Part shown: piece after piece, positions 45,713-58,105 of the stretch
Layout of the letters: each line of letters begins with the position of its first letter
How positions within the stretch are numbered: the first letter of the stretch is position 1
Assembly (NCBI GenBank): GCA_028583405.1
Contig: CM053253.1
Location: forward strand, 62,001-126,000
Length of the DNA stretch: 64,000 nt
Direction of reading: 5' to 3'
Source: Pogonophryne albipinna
Taxonomy: Eukaryota; Chordata; Actinopteri; Perciformes; Artedidraconidae
Translations under genes and position numbers: made by a program
Notes under the pieces: model-generated
What the model saw: the letters and a program-made list of their open reading frames with translations, nothing else
Databases searched by the model: none
Told to the model about the DNA's origin: nothing

Positions 45713-46749
45713 TTCCAGTTCGGCTCTGGGGGAGTAACAGTTGATTTGTAATGCTCAGCTGACTTTATGTTAGTTATTTATTACACCAGTTGTCTTTAAG
45801 ACGGTTTGAGTTGTTGTGTTGGTGCTCTTTACCATAGATATGGTTTTAAATGTATGCTAACTAGCTTATTAGCATCGCCATTCACCGCGACGTAGCATTT
45901 TTCCCATTGAAATGAATGGGGTTCTTCAGTTAGCAGCTAACGCTAAGCTAAGCGACGGTTTAGCTCATTAGATAAATAGATATACTTTATTTAAATAATG
46001 ATTTATCTTAAACTGGGAAATGAATGTGTCACAGCAGAAGTGTTTTCAGGCATTACACGAGTTAAACATATTTAAAAGATGCAATAAGATAATAAAAATG
46101 AAGCATTAGCAGCAAGTATACACACAGGACACATATCACTAGAGTATCTAAAGAATACACAATATACAGAAAATACTGTATACATGGAGTACATTAAACA
46201 GTCTCACTAGCTAATGTCTGCTTTCTGTGTTAACTTAGTGATAGTTACACACGGATAGCGTTATAACCGTGGTTCAAACAACCATTAATGTCACTTTCTA
46301 TGTGAATAAAGTCATTTTAATGAAATAAAAGTGAACAAACTGTGAGCTGTAAGTTAGAATGTAAGTTGCTACACAGATTATGCTGAATTATATCTAAATA
46401 TTTGTATTATATTAATAATTTACACAGAAAACCAACTTTGTATCGTAATGGTTAAAGTAATTTGCATGGTAACGTTAATAACTATCTGACCTTTCTATCA
46501 TGTTCTCCTCTGCTTAGCATCACATTGACTAAATGGATCAATTTGGAACATGTTTACGTCACAGCAGCATAGATAAGACAAGGCACTGCACATGGTGTGA
46601 TAAAACACTACATATAAGCATCTAGAAATAGAACATATCATTGAATAAACTCTTTGAATTCCTCCTCTTCACTCCTGACAGTTTATGATGAATTATATCT
46701 AAACATTTGTATTATATTAATAATGAAGCAGCTCTGTGGTCTTCATCAG
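45713..46749. repeat. Intron 1 of the right zinc-finger gene
   Basis: Reverse complement of 12,384-13,429, including both 44-bp direct repeats (about 46,383-46,430 and 46,683-46,730). No coding region recognised. Confidence 0.75.
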
Positions 46750-46799
46750 GACAGCTGATGAGCAGCATGGAGGAGAAGAAAGAGACCCCTGGAGCTCAG
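46750..46799 (+). CDS. Zinc-finger protein, right copy, exon 2 (possible start)
   Basis: Identical 50 bp to the left exon 2, flanked by TTCATCAG and GTCAGT. Because exon 1 lacks a start here, the first usable ATG is in this exon, giving MSSMEEKKETPGAQ before exon 3 in phase 0. The predicted product is about 330 residues. No transcript evidence. Confidence 0.55.
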
Positions 46800-47057
46800 G
46801 TCAGTGTGCACTTCATCACAATATATTCCTAATTCCAGCGTTTCCGCCAGGCGGGCGTCTTGCCTTCATTTGACGCCCTTATTCAGCTCGGAACGCCCTA
46901 TACAGACATAAATAAACCAGCGACTGTATTCGCCATGACACGGACAGTCTGTGGTTTGTACTTGTTTAACTTCTGTCTAGTTTCTGAACAGATATGAGGA
47001 GCTGTGAGCTCTGAGGGCTAACAGCTAACGGCTGATGTTGGTTTTGTGGTTCACATT

Positions 47058-47643
47058 GTCACTACCCGATCTGCAGCCCTGCCCTATCTGCAGTGCGCAT
47101 GTGCGAGATGGACCGCCATATTTGACAACTCCATACGGCAACTCTAATGGGACATTTGACGTCTAGACGGCTGCCCGATTTGCATCGTGCATGCGCAAGT
47201 CATAAACGTCTCAAATATCTTTATTAAAATATTTTGTTATTTGAAATAAAATGAAGGACATTCACAGTTAATGTAATTAGATATAAATTATGAATGCCAT
47301 ACATATTGCATACATTCACAGTCAATATTTCTTCAGTATGTATGATCGCTGTCTGACAGAAGTTACATCCATTTCTCACTTATTCTGACAATGTACTTAA
47401 CCCAATAAAATGACCCAATAAAAGGAGTTGTTCAATAATAGTGAAGTCACGTTGTAATAACAATAACTCATCTCTCTCGTTCAGTTTAATATTGTCGGGT
47501 TTTTTGAGTGTTCTTTTTCTGCTTTGCCAAACGCCACTGCGTCAAATGTCCCATTAGAGTTGCCGTATGGAGTTGTCAAATATGGCGGACCATCTCGCAC
47601 ATGCGCACTGCAGATAGGGCAGGGCTGCAGATCGGGTAGTGAC
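47058..47643. mobile_element. MITE with about 110-bp TIRs (right copy)
   Basis: Complement of the left-copy element 11,490-12,075, the same length, with GTCACTACCCG ends. Present in all copies, so older than the duplication. Confidence 0.8.
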
Positions 47644-47689
47644 ACACATTGAAGATGACGTCACGGCTCCGCCTACACTGCGTTACTAT

Positions 47690-48430
47690 AGTTACTGCCC
47701 CAGTTCCTAAACTGTATTGGAAACGCAGCATAAAGTGAGCCTGGCCTACCAAGGCCTAACTATACCGTACTAAGCCGTCCGAGGCCCTGCAGTGGAAATG
47801 CGCCATAAGTGGATGTCATTGAAGACCTTTACAAGAGCAGTCTCAGTGCTGTGGTTTGGACGAAAGCCTGACTGGAACACATCCAAACAGTTATTTAAAT
47901 GCAAGAAATTACTCAACTGTTGAACAACAACTTTTTCAATGATTTTACCTAGAAAAGGGAGGTTTGATATGGGCCTGTAATTGTTCATTACTGAAGCATC
48001 TAGATTATTCTTTTTTTAGAGCGGTTTAATGACTGCAGTTTTCAGAGCCTGTGGAAAAACACCTGAGTGAAGAGACTTGTTTACTATGTGAAGTAGATCT
48101 GAGGCCATGCAAGGAAAAACATCTTGGAAAAACCCTGTTGGAATAATATCAAGGCAGCAGGAGGAGGATTTCAGAAGTTGAATAATGTCCTCTAGGTTTT
48201 TATCATTAATCTGATGGAACTGTGTCATGGTGTTTGAATTGATTTTAGGTGGACACAGAGACAACACATCTGCTGTACCTGATGCAGAGGCACTGACTGC
48301 GGCTCCGTCACATGCTGAGTCAGTCCATAGTTATCAAGAACACAAAACGGTTCTTTAGCCCCTCTGTCCTGGGGGTTGTCAACATGGATGTTAAAATCAC
48401 CAACAGTCTCAAACTAGACGGTCAAAGTCA
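47690..48430 (-). pseudogene. L2 LINE fragment, right copy
   Basis: Counterpart of the left L2 fragment: MNNYRPISNLPFLGKIIEK and FQSGFRPNHSTETAL (47,770-47,988), LLKSSSCCLDIIPTGFF (48,016-48,267), VGDFNIHVDN near 48,390. About 590 bp corresponding to left 10,247-10,833 is deleted, and the two LINE insertions of the left copy are absent. The first 118 bp are the GCGTTTCCA-type repeat. Confidence 0.8.
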
Positions 48431-49375
48431 AAACACACTATAGACAGCAGTTCAGTAAAGTCATCAAAAGAAGCTAAAAGAAGCTAAGTGCACAGCTGAA
48501 CTCCCGCAGCCCTGGGGGCCCCCTACATTGGTTGTGATGGCAGATGACAGGGTTTGGTCAAGTTGCTCTCTACTGGTGAGGAAAGCGGCATACCAGTAAA
48601 TCAGGTATGCATTTACTTCCATTTTGGCCATTTTTGACACCAAGATGTCTGCTTGTATTGTGTTGCTGCTGAGAAGTCTAGGAAGAGGGCTCTTGCATAG
48701 GTGTGACGTTTATCTAAATGTTTAGTATGATATGAACCAGAGCAGCAACAGTACCACCCCCTTGCTTATAGGCAAATTGGTATGGATCAAGTATGTCTTG
48801 TGCGTCACAATAGGTTTAGCTGAAGAGGTCATTCCTGTCACGGTTCTCATGGTGTCCCACACTTTTTTGGGGTCTTTGGCTTTAATAGCATTTCCCAAAA
48901 GCTCTCTGTGTGTTTTGATTCCCTCAATTTGACTTTCAGTTCTTTCTCTGTCTGTTCAAGTGCTCCATAGTCTTTGTTTTTGAAAGCTATTTTCCTGGTT
49001 TTTATAACTTATTGTAATGTCCTTAGTCACATATGATTTATTACTAGGATAGATTTGTATTTCTTTAGTGGGAACACAGAAGTTAATATAGTCTTTGGTA
49101 ACAGTAGTTATTTCATCTGGTAAACCTTCCTGAAAAATGTCCCAATCTGTCCAATCAGAACAGGCTTTCAACTGCTCCCTACTTTCATTTGTCCATGTCC
49201 TTATTACTTTCTTTTCTGGTTCCCTTGAGTTTGGTCTTATACACTGCTATCATATTCACAACATTATGATCAGAGTTCAGTATTGGTGGTCTGTATTTAG
49301 ACACATAGGCTCCTTTATCATTAACAAAGCATTTGTCCAGGATATTGTCTTTCCTGCTGTGATCCCTAACACAGT
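48431..49375 (-). pseudogene. Rex/CR1-group LINE fragment, right copy, part 1
   Basis: Matches left 7248-8130: KDPKKVWDTM-type linker, DWTDWDIFQEG (48,956-49,171) and RT start. It stops at 49,375 where a hAT element begins. Bases 48,655-49,375 occur again at 52,910-53,630 in the same orientation. Confidence 0.8.
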
Positions 49376-50262
49376 GGTTCCCAACTGGGGTGCCGCGGCA
49401 CACGTGTGCCGCAAAAAAACGTATTTTTATGTTCCAAATGTTTTTCTCACTTAATAAACTTCACTTCATATACACTTTATTTTATTACATGTACAATGGA
49501 GTTCATAAGCTAATAAAACATATATTGTTCAGATTTAGAAATATTAAACTGCTTAAATTCTCATGATTTACGTCAGCCGTCATTGTTTACGGTGTGCAGA
49601 GCCGCTTTTTATCCTCGCGCCAAATAATTACAAGATGGATCGTTACGTAGTGACAATAAATAAAGAAGCACCCCAGCCCTCAACAGGCAGGGATGATGGA
49701 ACAGAGGGTGAAAGGCTTTGTAAATAAAGTGAGACAGGTAAATCCCGATGTACAGATAACCCACTGCATGTTACACCCAGAAGCCCTTGTCGCCATGGGC
49801 TATGCCACCAGACCTCACTGCAGTATTAGAACAAGCTGTGAAAATAGTGAACTACATCAAGTCCCGTCCGCTGAAGTCGCGGTTGTTCAGCACATTGTGC
49901 AATGAGATGGGGGCTGAGCACCGTGGCCTTTTACTGCACACGGAGGTCCGCTGGCTGTCACGGGGCAAGGTGCCGTGCCGTGTCTACGAGCTCCGCGACA
50001 AACTTGTTGCATTTGCAAATGAGCACGACTTACCCTACAAAGAACACATGGATGATGAATCGTGGTGGGTTAAGCTTGCATATCTGGCAGATATTTTTAG
50101 CCACCTCAATGACCTCAACATCAGAATGCAAGGGAAGAATGAGAATATCCTGACAGCCACAGACAAACTCAATGGTTTCCGATCCAAGTTAAGACTGTGG
50201 CAAAATAAAGTCGCCAAGAAAAACATTGAAATGTTTCCGCTGACATCCAGTGACCCAGCGCC
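49376..50262 (+). mobile_element. hAT element (ZBED5/Charlie type), truncated
   Basis: Starts with a hAT terminus, CAGTGGTTCCCAACTGGGG. The transposase remnant at 49,693-50,260 has LHPEALVAMG and, in a shifted frame, LLLHTEVRWLSRGKVPCRVYELRDKL, LAYLADIFSHLNDLNIRMQG; this is the hAT core region seen in ZBED5-like proteins. The C-terminal dimerisation part and right end are missing; another element starts at 50,263. Confidence 0.75.
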
Positions 50263-50774
50263 AGAGTTGGGTCTAACGCGTTACTGTAATAATATTACTT
50301 TTGTCGGTAACCGAGTAGTGTAACGCGCTACTTTTATAATTCAGTAATCACACTACAGTTACTAACATTGCCCCGACACGCATTACTTCGTTACTAAAAT
50401 CAGTCATAATCACACTGACAGACAAGAGGGGTTTCCGCCGCAGGTTTATATGTACGTAATCTGCGCGTCCACATCTCCACGTGCAGTGCTGCATAAACAT
50501 GGCTGAGTCAGCGATAACTTTCGAGGGGTGGAGGTCTGCCCATTATTTTGAGTTCGTCCGAAGAATAGACAGGAATGTGACGGTGAGGTGCAAACTGTGT
50601 CCAGGCCAGAAGCTGTTATCCACTGCTGTAAACACCACGTCAAACCTCAACAAACACCTGCAAAGAACACATGCTAAGGTGAAGCTAACGCACACGCTAT
50701 TTGCATGGATGTATAATAAGAACTGGATACAGCGTGGGAGGCGGGGCCTCATTCATATGAGAGTTGCTCATTAG
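50263..50774 (+). mobile_element. hAT-Ac type element, 5' part with BED finger
   Basis: CCAGAGTTGGGTCTAACGCG then TTACT words typical of the CAGAGTTGGGTAACGCGTTAC ends. A coding start at 50,499 (MAESAITFEGWRSAHYFEFV) leads into a BED zinc finger (CKLC...HLQRTH). It is cut off around 50,700-50,774. No catalytic region follows, so inactive. Confidence 0.7.
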
Positions 50775-51085
50775 CGCATGATGATAAAATGGCCCAACTT
50801 TTGAGAGAGTGAAACGTCACAGATTACCCGGCATGCCTAAGAAGTACCCGTATGTGCACTCATAGTGCATGCGCAACTTTAACCAAAATGCTCGTTCACA
50901 TCAAGCACGTCAATTTGCGTACACGCAGGGGCGCCGCCAGGAATTTTGGGCCCCATGAAAATCTATCACATTGGGCCCCACCACCAGGCACAGGCCACTT
51001 TGTTTATAAATTACCTCGAGGGCCGTACCAAATGGTCTAGCGGTCCGTATATGGCCCGGGGGCCGGAGGTTCCCCACCCCTGCTT
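50775..51085. mobile_element. Ends of two further hAT-like elements
   Basis: CAGGGGCGCCGCCAGGAATT at about 50,925 looks like one terminus. GGGGGCCGGAGGTTCCCCAC through CCCCTG at about 51,059-51,082 is the right end of a family with CAGGGGTGGGGAACC termini. Both partners are missing. Confidence 0.5.
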
Positions 51086-51261
51086 TAATATAATAACATT
51101 AGTATTAATATCATAACCAAAATGTCAGTGATTAACATTTTGTTTACCTAATACAGACTCACTCAATGCTTCAAACTGTCCATCATCCAAATAGACTAAA
51201 AGCAGTTTTTTGTTTTATATAGATCATTGGCTATGTGGGAAAATACTGTGTTTGAAATGTA

Positions 51262-51304
<43 letters not shown>

Positions 51305-51306
51305 CA
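51086..51306. other. AT-rich stretch with (TA)n microsatellite
   Basis: (TA) run at about 51,268-51,300 directly before the Tc1 element; otherwise unclassified. Confidence 0.7.
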
Positions 51307-52880
51307 CAGTGGGGCAAAAAAGTATTTAGTCAGCCACCAATTGTGCAAGTTCTTCCACTTAAAAAGATGAGAGGCCTGTAATTTTCATCCTAGGTACACC
51401 TCAACTATGAGAGACAGAATGAGAAAAAAAAATCCAGAAGATCACTGTCTGATTTTTAAAGAATTTATTTGCAAGTTATGGTGGAAAATAAGTATTTGGT
51501 CAATAACAAAAGTTAATCTCAATACTTTGTTATATACCCTTTGTTGGCAATGACAGAGGTCAAACGTTTTCTGTAAGTCTTCACACACTGTTGCTGGTAC
51601 ATTCCTCCATGCAGATCTCCTCTAGAGCAGTGATGTTTTGGGGCTGTCGCTGGGCAACACGGACTTTCAACTCCCTCCAAAGATATTCTATGGGGTTGAG
51701 ATCTGGAGACTGGCTAGGCCACTCCAGGACCTTGAAATGCTTCTTACGAAGCCACTCCTTCGTTGCCCGGGCGGTGTGTTTTGGATCATTGTCATGCTGA
51801 AAGACCCAGCCACGTTTCATCTTCAATGCCCTTGCTGATGGAAGGAGGTTGTCTCAAAATCTCACGATACATGGTCCCATTCATTCTTTCCTTTACACGG
51901 ATCAGTCGTCCTGGTCCCTTTGCAGAAAAACAGCCCCAAAGCATGATGTTTCCACCCCCATGTTTCACAGTAGGTCTGGTGTTCTTTGGAACTCAGCATT
52001 CTTTCTCCTCCAAACACGTCTAGTTGAGTTTTTACCAAAAAGTTCTATTTTGGTTTCATCTGACCATATGACATTCTCCCAATCCTCTTCTGGATCATCT
52101 AAATGCTCTCTAGCAAACTTCAGACGGGCCTGGACATGTACTGGCTTAAGCAAGGGGACACGTCTGGCACTGCAGGATTTGAGTCCCTGGCGGCGTAGTG
52201 TGTTACTGATGGTAGGCTTTGTTACTTTGGTCCCAGCTCTCTGCAGGTCATTGACTAGGTCCCCCCGTGTGGTTCTGGGATTTTTGCTCACCGTTCTTGT
52301 GATCATTTTGACCCCACGGGGTGAGATCTTGCGTGGAGCCCCAGATCGAGGGAGATTATCAGTGGTCTTGTAGGTCTTCCATTTTCTAATAATTGCTCCC
52401 ACAGTTGATTTCTTCACACCAAGCTGCTTACCTATTGCAGATTCAGTCTTCCCAGCCTGGTGTAGGTCTACAATTTTGTTTCTGGTGTCCTTTGACAGCT
52501 CTTTGGTCTTGGCCATAGTGGAGTTTGGAGTGTGACTGTTTGAGGTTGTGGACAGGTGTCTTTTATACTGATAACGAGTTCAAACAAGTGCCATTAATAC
52601 AGTTAACGAGTGGAGGACAGAGGAGGCTCTTAAAGAAGAAGTTACAGGTCTGTGAGAGCCAGAAATCTTGTTTGTTTGTAGGTGACCAAATACTTATTTT
52701 ACCGAAGAATTTACCAATTAATTCATAAAAAATCATACAATGTGATTTCCTGGATTCTTTCCCCCCATTCTGTCTCTCATAGTTGAAGTGTACCTAGGAT
52801 GAACATTACAGGCCTCTCATCTTTTTAAGTGGGAGAACTTGCACAATTGGTGGCTGACTAAATACTTTTTTGCCCCACTG
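51307..52880 (-). mobile_element. Tc1/mariner transposon with broken transposase
   Basis: Terminal inverted repeats begin CAGTGGGGCAAAAAAGTATT at both ends and extend for well over 100 bp with a few mismatches (about 51,307-51,420 and 52,770-52,880). The right side shows the TA target; on the left the TA is blurred by a CA in the microsatellite. One transposase gene on the minus strand (51,581-52,516). The near-identical TIRs indicate a fairly young insertion. Confidence 0.9.
51581..52516 (-). pseudogene. Tc1-type transposase, two frameshifts
   Basis: From ATG 52,516: paired-type helix-turn-helix DNA-binding domain ([30 protein letters not shown] AT-hook region) and the first catalytic Asp in VIWSDETK. 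The frame shifts near 51,985 and again near 51,820. The last part has [10 protein letters not shown] (second Asp) and [12 protein letters not shown] (Glu), so all DDE residues survive in three frames. A cut-and-paste transposase when intact; this copy cannot make one. Confidence 0.85.
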
Positions 52881-52904
52881 TATATATATATTGTATTCCA
52901 GTAC

Positions 52905-54425
52905 AATTGTATTGTGTTGCTGCTGAGAAGTCTAGGAAGAGGGCTCTTGCATAGGTGTGATGTTTATCTAAATGTTTAGTGATGATATGAACCAGAGCAG
53001 CAACAGTACCACCCCCTTGCTTATAGGCAAATTGGTATGGATCAAGTATGTCTTGTCAGTCACAATAGGTTTAGCTGAAGAGGTCATTCCTGTCACGGTT
53101 CTCATGGTGTCCCACACTTTTTTGGGGTCTTTGGCTTTAAAAGCATTTTCCGAAAGTTCTCTGTGCGCCAGTTTTGATTCCCTCAATTTGACTTTCAGTT
53201 CTCTCTCTGTCTGTTCAAGTGCTCCATAGTCTTTGTTTTTGAAAGCTATTTTCCTGGGTTTTATAACTTATTGTAATGTCCTTAGTCACATATGATTTAT
53301 TACTTGGATAGATTTGTATTTCTTTAGTGGGAACACAGAAGTTAATATAGTCTTTGGTAACAGTAGTTATTTCATCTGGTGAACCTTCCTGAAAAATGTC
53401 CCAATCTGTCCAATCAAAACAGGCTTTCAACTGTTCCCTACTTTCATTTGTCCATGTCCTTATTACTTTCTTTTCTGGTTGACTTCCCTTCAGTTTGGTC
53501 TTATACACTGGCATCATATTCACAACATTATGATCAGAGTTCAGTATTGGTGGTCTGTATTTAGACACAGAGGCTCCTTTATCATTAACAAAGCATTTGT
53601 CCAGGATATTGTCTTTCCTGCTGTGATTCCTAACATACTGCTGGAACCCAGGTAACACAGTCTCCAGGCGACATTGCTTCAAGTCCCCGAGCACTATTGC
53701 CGGTGCATCGGGGTGGCTGAGTTGCAGCTCGTGAACACAGTGTCCTCTGCCGCTGGGAGGCACGTAAACAACAAACAGTAAAATACACCCGAATTCTCTA
53801 GGCAGATAAAAGGGTCTTAACGTCATGCCGAGAATTTCTACGTTGGGATTGCAGGTTTTACATTTTACTGAGTATGATCGGCACCACAGATCATTAATAT
53901 ACACACAAATACCACCTCCTCTGGTTTTCCCCGAGTTCACATCCCTGTCTGCTCGAACAAGGGTGAATCCGGGTACTTCAAAGAGAGATTCAGGCATCGT
54001 AGAGTGTCGCCAACTTTCCGTGAAACATAATAAAGAGGCCTCGAGAAATTCATGACAGTACCTTGTGTATGTCCTTAGTGTGTCCACGTTGTTGTGAGCG
54101 CAGGTTTGTGAGAATGATGGAAGTGGTGGCCGGCTGAATCTCCGCCGTATTCTGAACGCCTCCCTCCTTCCTCGTCTCTTTTTCCTGGTGTTTCTAAGCG
54201 GCTCCCGAGGGATTTCATCCAATAACGAAGAGCACAGATGGCTTGGTGTATTCGTAGGAGGCCGATCGCATTGTAGCTCTAGCATAGCCTCGCGTCTGTA
54301 GCAGCGCAGAGGCCGGGGCTCCTCACCATACCTGTTCGTGCTGTCACTCAGGTGTGTCTTGGAAAGTTGAATGGCCAGACATGGTCTGCAGAAGGCAAAT
54401 GTAATCCACAGGATCAAAAGCATGG
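52905..54425 (-). pseudogene. Rex/CR1-group LINE ORF2 fragment, right copy, part 2
   Basis: The best preserved copy of this LINE: 402 codons from 54,423 to 53,215. A hydrophobic start (MLLILWITFAFCRPCLAIQL) is followed by a basic region with RKKRRGRREAFRIRRRFSRP, then the endonuclease with FTESWRHSTMPE, RGGGICVYIND, FVVYVPPSGRG, LGDLKQC (usual N replaced by L-K) and NSDHNVVNM, and the linker DWTDWDIFQEGSP. Stops follow at 53,215 and the remainder (52,968-53,186) is in another frame. RT is missing. Confidence 0.8.
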
Positions 54426-54559
54426 TCTCTCAAAATGACGTTTCATACAGACACGACAAAGTTTAGACAATAATTAGACAAAAAAAAAAAACACAAGACG
54501 AACGGAGCATACTGAGACTCGCAGTGACAGGATGCCGTCTCCCTCTGTCTCCTGTATAC

Positions 54560-55453
54560 CAGAGGTGGGAGTAAGTCATACATGTGCAAGTCTCAAGTTA
54601 CTGGGGTGAGAGTCAAGCAAGTCAAGTCCTACGAAATCCTGATGAATAACCCCAGTTTAAATCAGTTAAAAGACAGTGGTTATGAAACTAGAGTTTTATT
54701 TTCAACATTAACAACAATGGAGAGTGGGGCTCTGAAATCATAAAACAGGTAATAGTAGGAATTGTGTGTGTGTATAGAGGTGCGTGTGGTTAAAACGTAG
54801 CAGCCTGCCGTCGCTCGTTAGCTGTTCTAATGAAGGTAAACACAGTGAAGGCACAGCTCTTTGCAGCTGGTGCTGCTCTTCTCAGATTCTGCTGAGTTAC
54901 ACGTTACTGCCTCCTGGTGCTGCAGAGATTTCATGAAGTGAAGGAGGTTTTTCTTCTATAAAGCAGCTGTGGGCAGCAGATACTGTGAGTCACAGACATG
55001 AATACATAGGTCAAGGCAGACTGGTTCACAGACTCTCCTGTTTTGCCGATCCGGTGCTTGAACAAATAACTCTACACCCCTGGCCGAAATGTCCCTAAAA
55101 TGAAGTCCGAGTTTGAAATATATCTCAAATAATGTATGTATTTCCCCACATAAACATAACAGTCTGCAATGAAACGACTGTCCTGTGCGCTCCACTTCCT
55201 ACTTTCTCCTGCGAACGAGAGACTTTCTCTCTCTTTTTTTTCTTTCATTGCCCTCTAGGGGCTTCGTACAATACAAATATTTTATTTTTAAAAAGTAAAG
55301 TCCTTTCGAGTCTTCGGTCTCAAGCCTAAGTCAAGTCTCAAGTCATGAATACCAAGTCAAAGTCAAGTCGAGTCTTGTATCAATGTTAGTCAAGCAATTC
55401 TCAAGTCAAAAAAAGTGCGAGTCAAGTCATGTGACTCGAGTCCCCCACCTCTG
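54560..55453. mobile_element. hAT non-autonomous element with CAGAGGTGGG ends
   Basis: CAGAGGTGGGAGTAAGTCAT at 54,560 and the complement of CAGAGGTGGGGGACTCGAGT ending at 55,453, with the AAGTCTCAAGT/GAGTCAAGTC words of this fish hAT family. Flanks GTATAC and GTATATAC give an imperfect target duplication. It carries the segment shared with 1640-1985. The left arm keeps only its outer third. Confidence 0.8.
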
Positions 55454-55641
55454 GTATATACTTTGTGTTTATTATATTTGTATTGTATTTGATACAGTAA
55501 TACAGCAATATTCTAACCAAACAGTTGATAAGTAGTATTTTGTTAACTCAAGGTTTATTTTAAGTGAGTTTTTATTGTGTTAACTTGTGTATTTATGCTT
55601 TTTAGATTGACTTTCTCTCTTTCTCTGTCCATCTGTTCTAG

Positions 55642-56592
<951 letters not shown>

Positions 56593-56649
56593 TGGTTTTA
56601 AGAGTGTTGAAGCCGCAATTAAGCATATTTTGTTTTTTTCACAGTTTAC

Positions 56650-56655
56650 AATAAA
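56650..56655 (+). promoter_or_regulatory. Polyadenylation signal AATAAA, right zinc-finger gene
   Basis: AATAAA 58 nt after the stop codon, in the same position as in the left copy. Confidence 0.65.
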
Positions 56656-56670
56656 CAATTCCCATCTATA

Positions 56671-57605
56671 GAGTGGCGAAGTCACGCCCATCTACTTCCG
56701 CTCCATGGGACCTTATTTTGGAAAAATAATGTATTAAAGTCAATGGAGAGAGAAAACTTATCTTTCGATCCCGTTTGAATTGTGCCATGAGTTACACATA
56801 TGATGTTTGTCAATCTTAAAAAATAATTTCCATGTCAAAAAAGTCACAGTTTGTCGTAAAACTGTTGAAATATAAGACTATGAAAAATACGCAACTACAA
56901 AGACTACTAATCCCAGAGTCGCGTAAGTGATGTCACAATTGTTTTCTTCCACTAAGAGACAGCTAAGATCAGCGCCATATAGATAGATTCTAAGATAAGA
57001 TAACTTTAACAAGATGCCTGTGTGCTTAGTACCAGGTTGTTATCATACCAGCAATGGGTCTTCCTCGTTCTTTCGCTTCCCGTCTGATGAAAGGACCAGG
57101 AGTGGCTGGATCAAGTTAGCTACCTAGCTAGCACGTTAGTTAGCTTTACTGCCTTGTCATTTTTATTAGCCTTAACATGAAGTAACATTAAGTAACCCAA
57201 CATGTTAAACAGTAAGAGTAGTAGTCATATTTCGTGAACCCTTTGAAGAGTACTGTCACCGGTGTGATCATTCTATAATACACAATTGAAGCCCGGGGGA
57301 GAAATGCTAACGCTAGCATCGGCGATCGCCGATCTTTTCTACTTCATGCTATCTGCAGAAATGGTTGACATTGAACATTAAAAAGACCAGGCAGTTCAGA
57401 GAGAATCAAAGGAAGGCAGCTTTGCATGACATTCTTCTGGACGTGTTTCATTGTAGTGATAGTGAGGGTAGTCAATCCTTTTGTTGACAAGACAGTAGTG
57501 ACGGCCATCTTGGTGACGTGTGTTGTTCTGCGAGACCAGAGATGTAGTTCATTGAGCGTTTCACACAAACAAATGTGTTCACAGTTTTACGACATTTTTT
57601 TTTTT
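56671..57605 (+). mobile_element. Probable DNA transposon with a THAP-domain exon
   Basis: The right arm diverges from the left arm at AGAGTGGCGAAGTCACGCCC (56,671), a terminus I associate with fish repeats, and rejoins at CACTGTTCCTTTAAG (57,607). The interior has a THAP coding start (57,014). The far terminus is unclear (poly-T at 57,594-57,606), so the exact element boundaries are inferred from the arm comparison. Confidence 0.5.
57014..57121 (+). CDS. THAP domain N-terminal exon (partial)
   Basis: ATG at 57,014 opens MPVCLVPGCYHTSNGSSSFF then R-F-P-S-D-E-R-T-R-S-G-W-I-K-L. This fits the start of a C2CH THAP zinc finger: C-x4-C, then SFFRFP and a conserved Trp. The last C..H pair and AVPTIF motif would be in a next exon, which I cannot find; no consensus donor follows. 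THAP domains occur in host regulators and P-type transposases; given the surroundings a transposon origin is more likely. Confidence 0.5.
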
Positions 57606-57654
57606 TCACTGTTCCTTTAAGTTTCGTTTTCTGGCTGTCCGTCTGCAGACAGCT

Positions 57655-58105
57655 GTTTCAAACAGCTGACATTATTGCAGCATTAAATCCAAGCCATTGT
57701 CCGATGCAGCTTATGATTCCAATATACGATCCAGTTTGAATGCTGCTCATACCCGGCCGCTTTCCCAGCCTTGGCTCTCGGCCTCTCCTTTCGCCGTCTT
57801 AATGAGCGCAGGTGGTGACAATCTCCAGCTGATTGTGGCGTGTTGTCCAGCTGATCCGGGATGACGGTGTTGGTTGTGAAGTAATCCAATTGTTTGTCCG
57901 GTGAAAATGATCCTTAATCCAATGCGATATGTTTCTTATATTGTCCAGTTTCACTCATAGAGTACGATTCTACTTAATGTAATGGCAGTTTAAATGTTCC
58001 AGTGTCCTATATCTTTTTGCCATTACTTCACAGGAGGGTTTAGAGTGATCCTGACGCAGACACAAACATATGAAGTTCCGGTCTTTTGCTGCAGTTTTAG
58101 AAAGA
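57655..58105. mobile_element. Insertion of unknown family in right arm only
   Basis: Extra sequence relative to left arm 3900-3935, beginning TTTCAAACAGCTGACATT and ending near GAAAGATGTTTTATTGC. No coding region or clear inverted repeat seen. Confidence 0.5.

Noticed and set aside
51591..52373. Plus-strand frames over the Tc1 element
   Set aside because: Antisense to the transposase.
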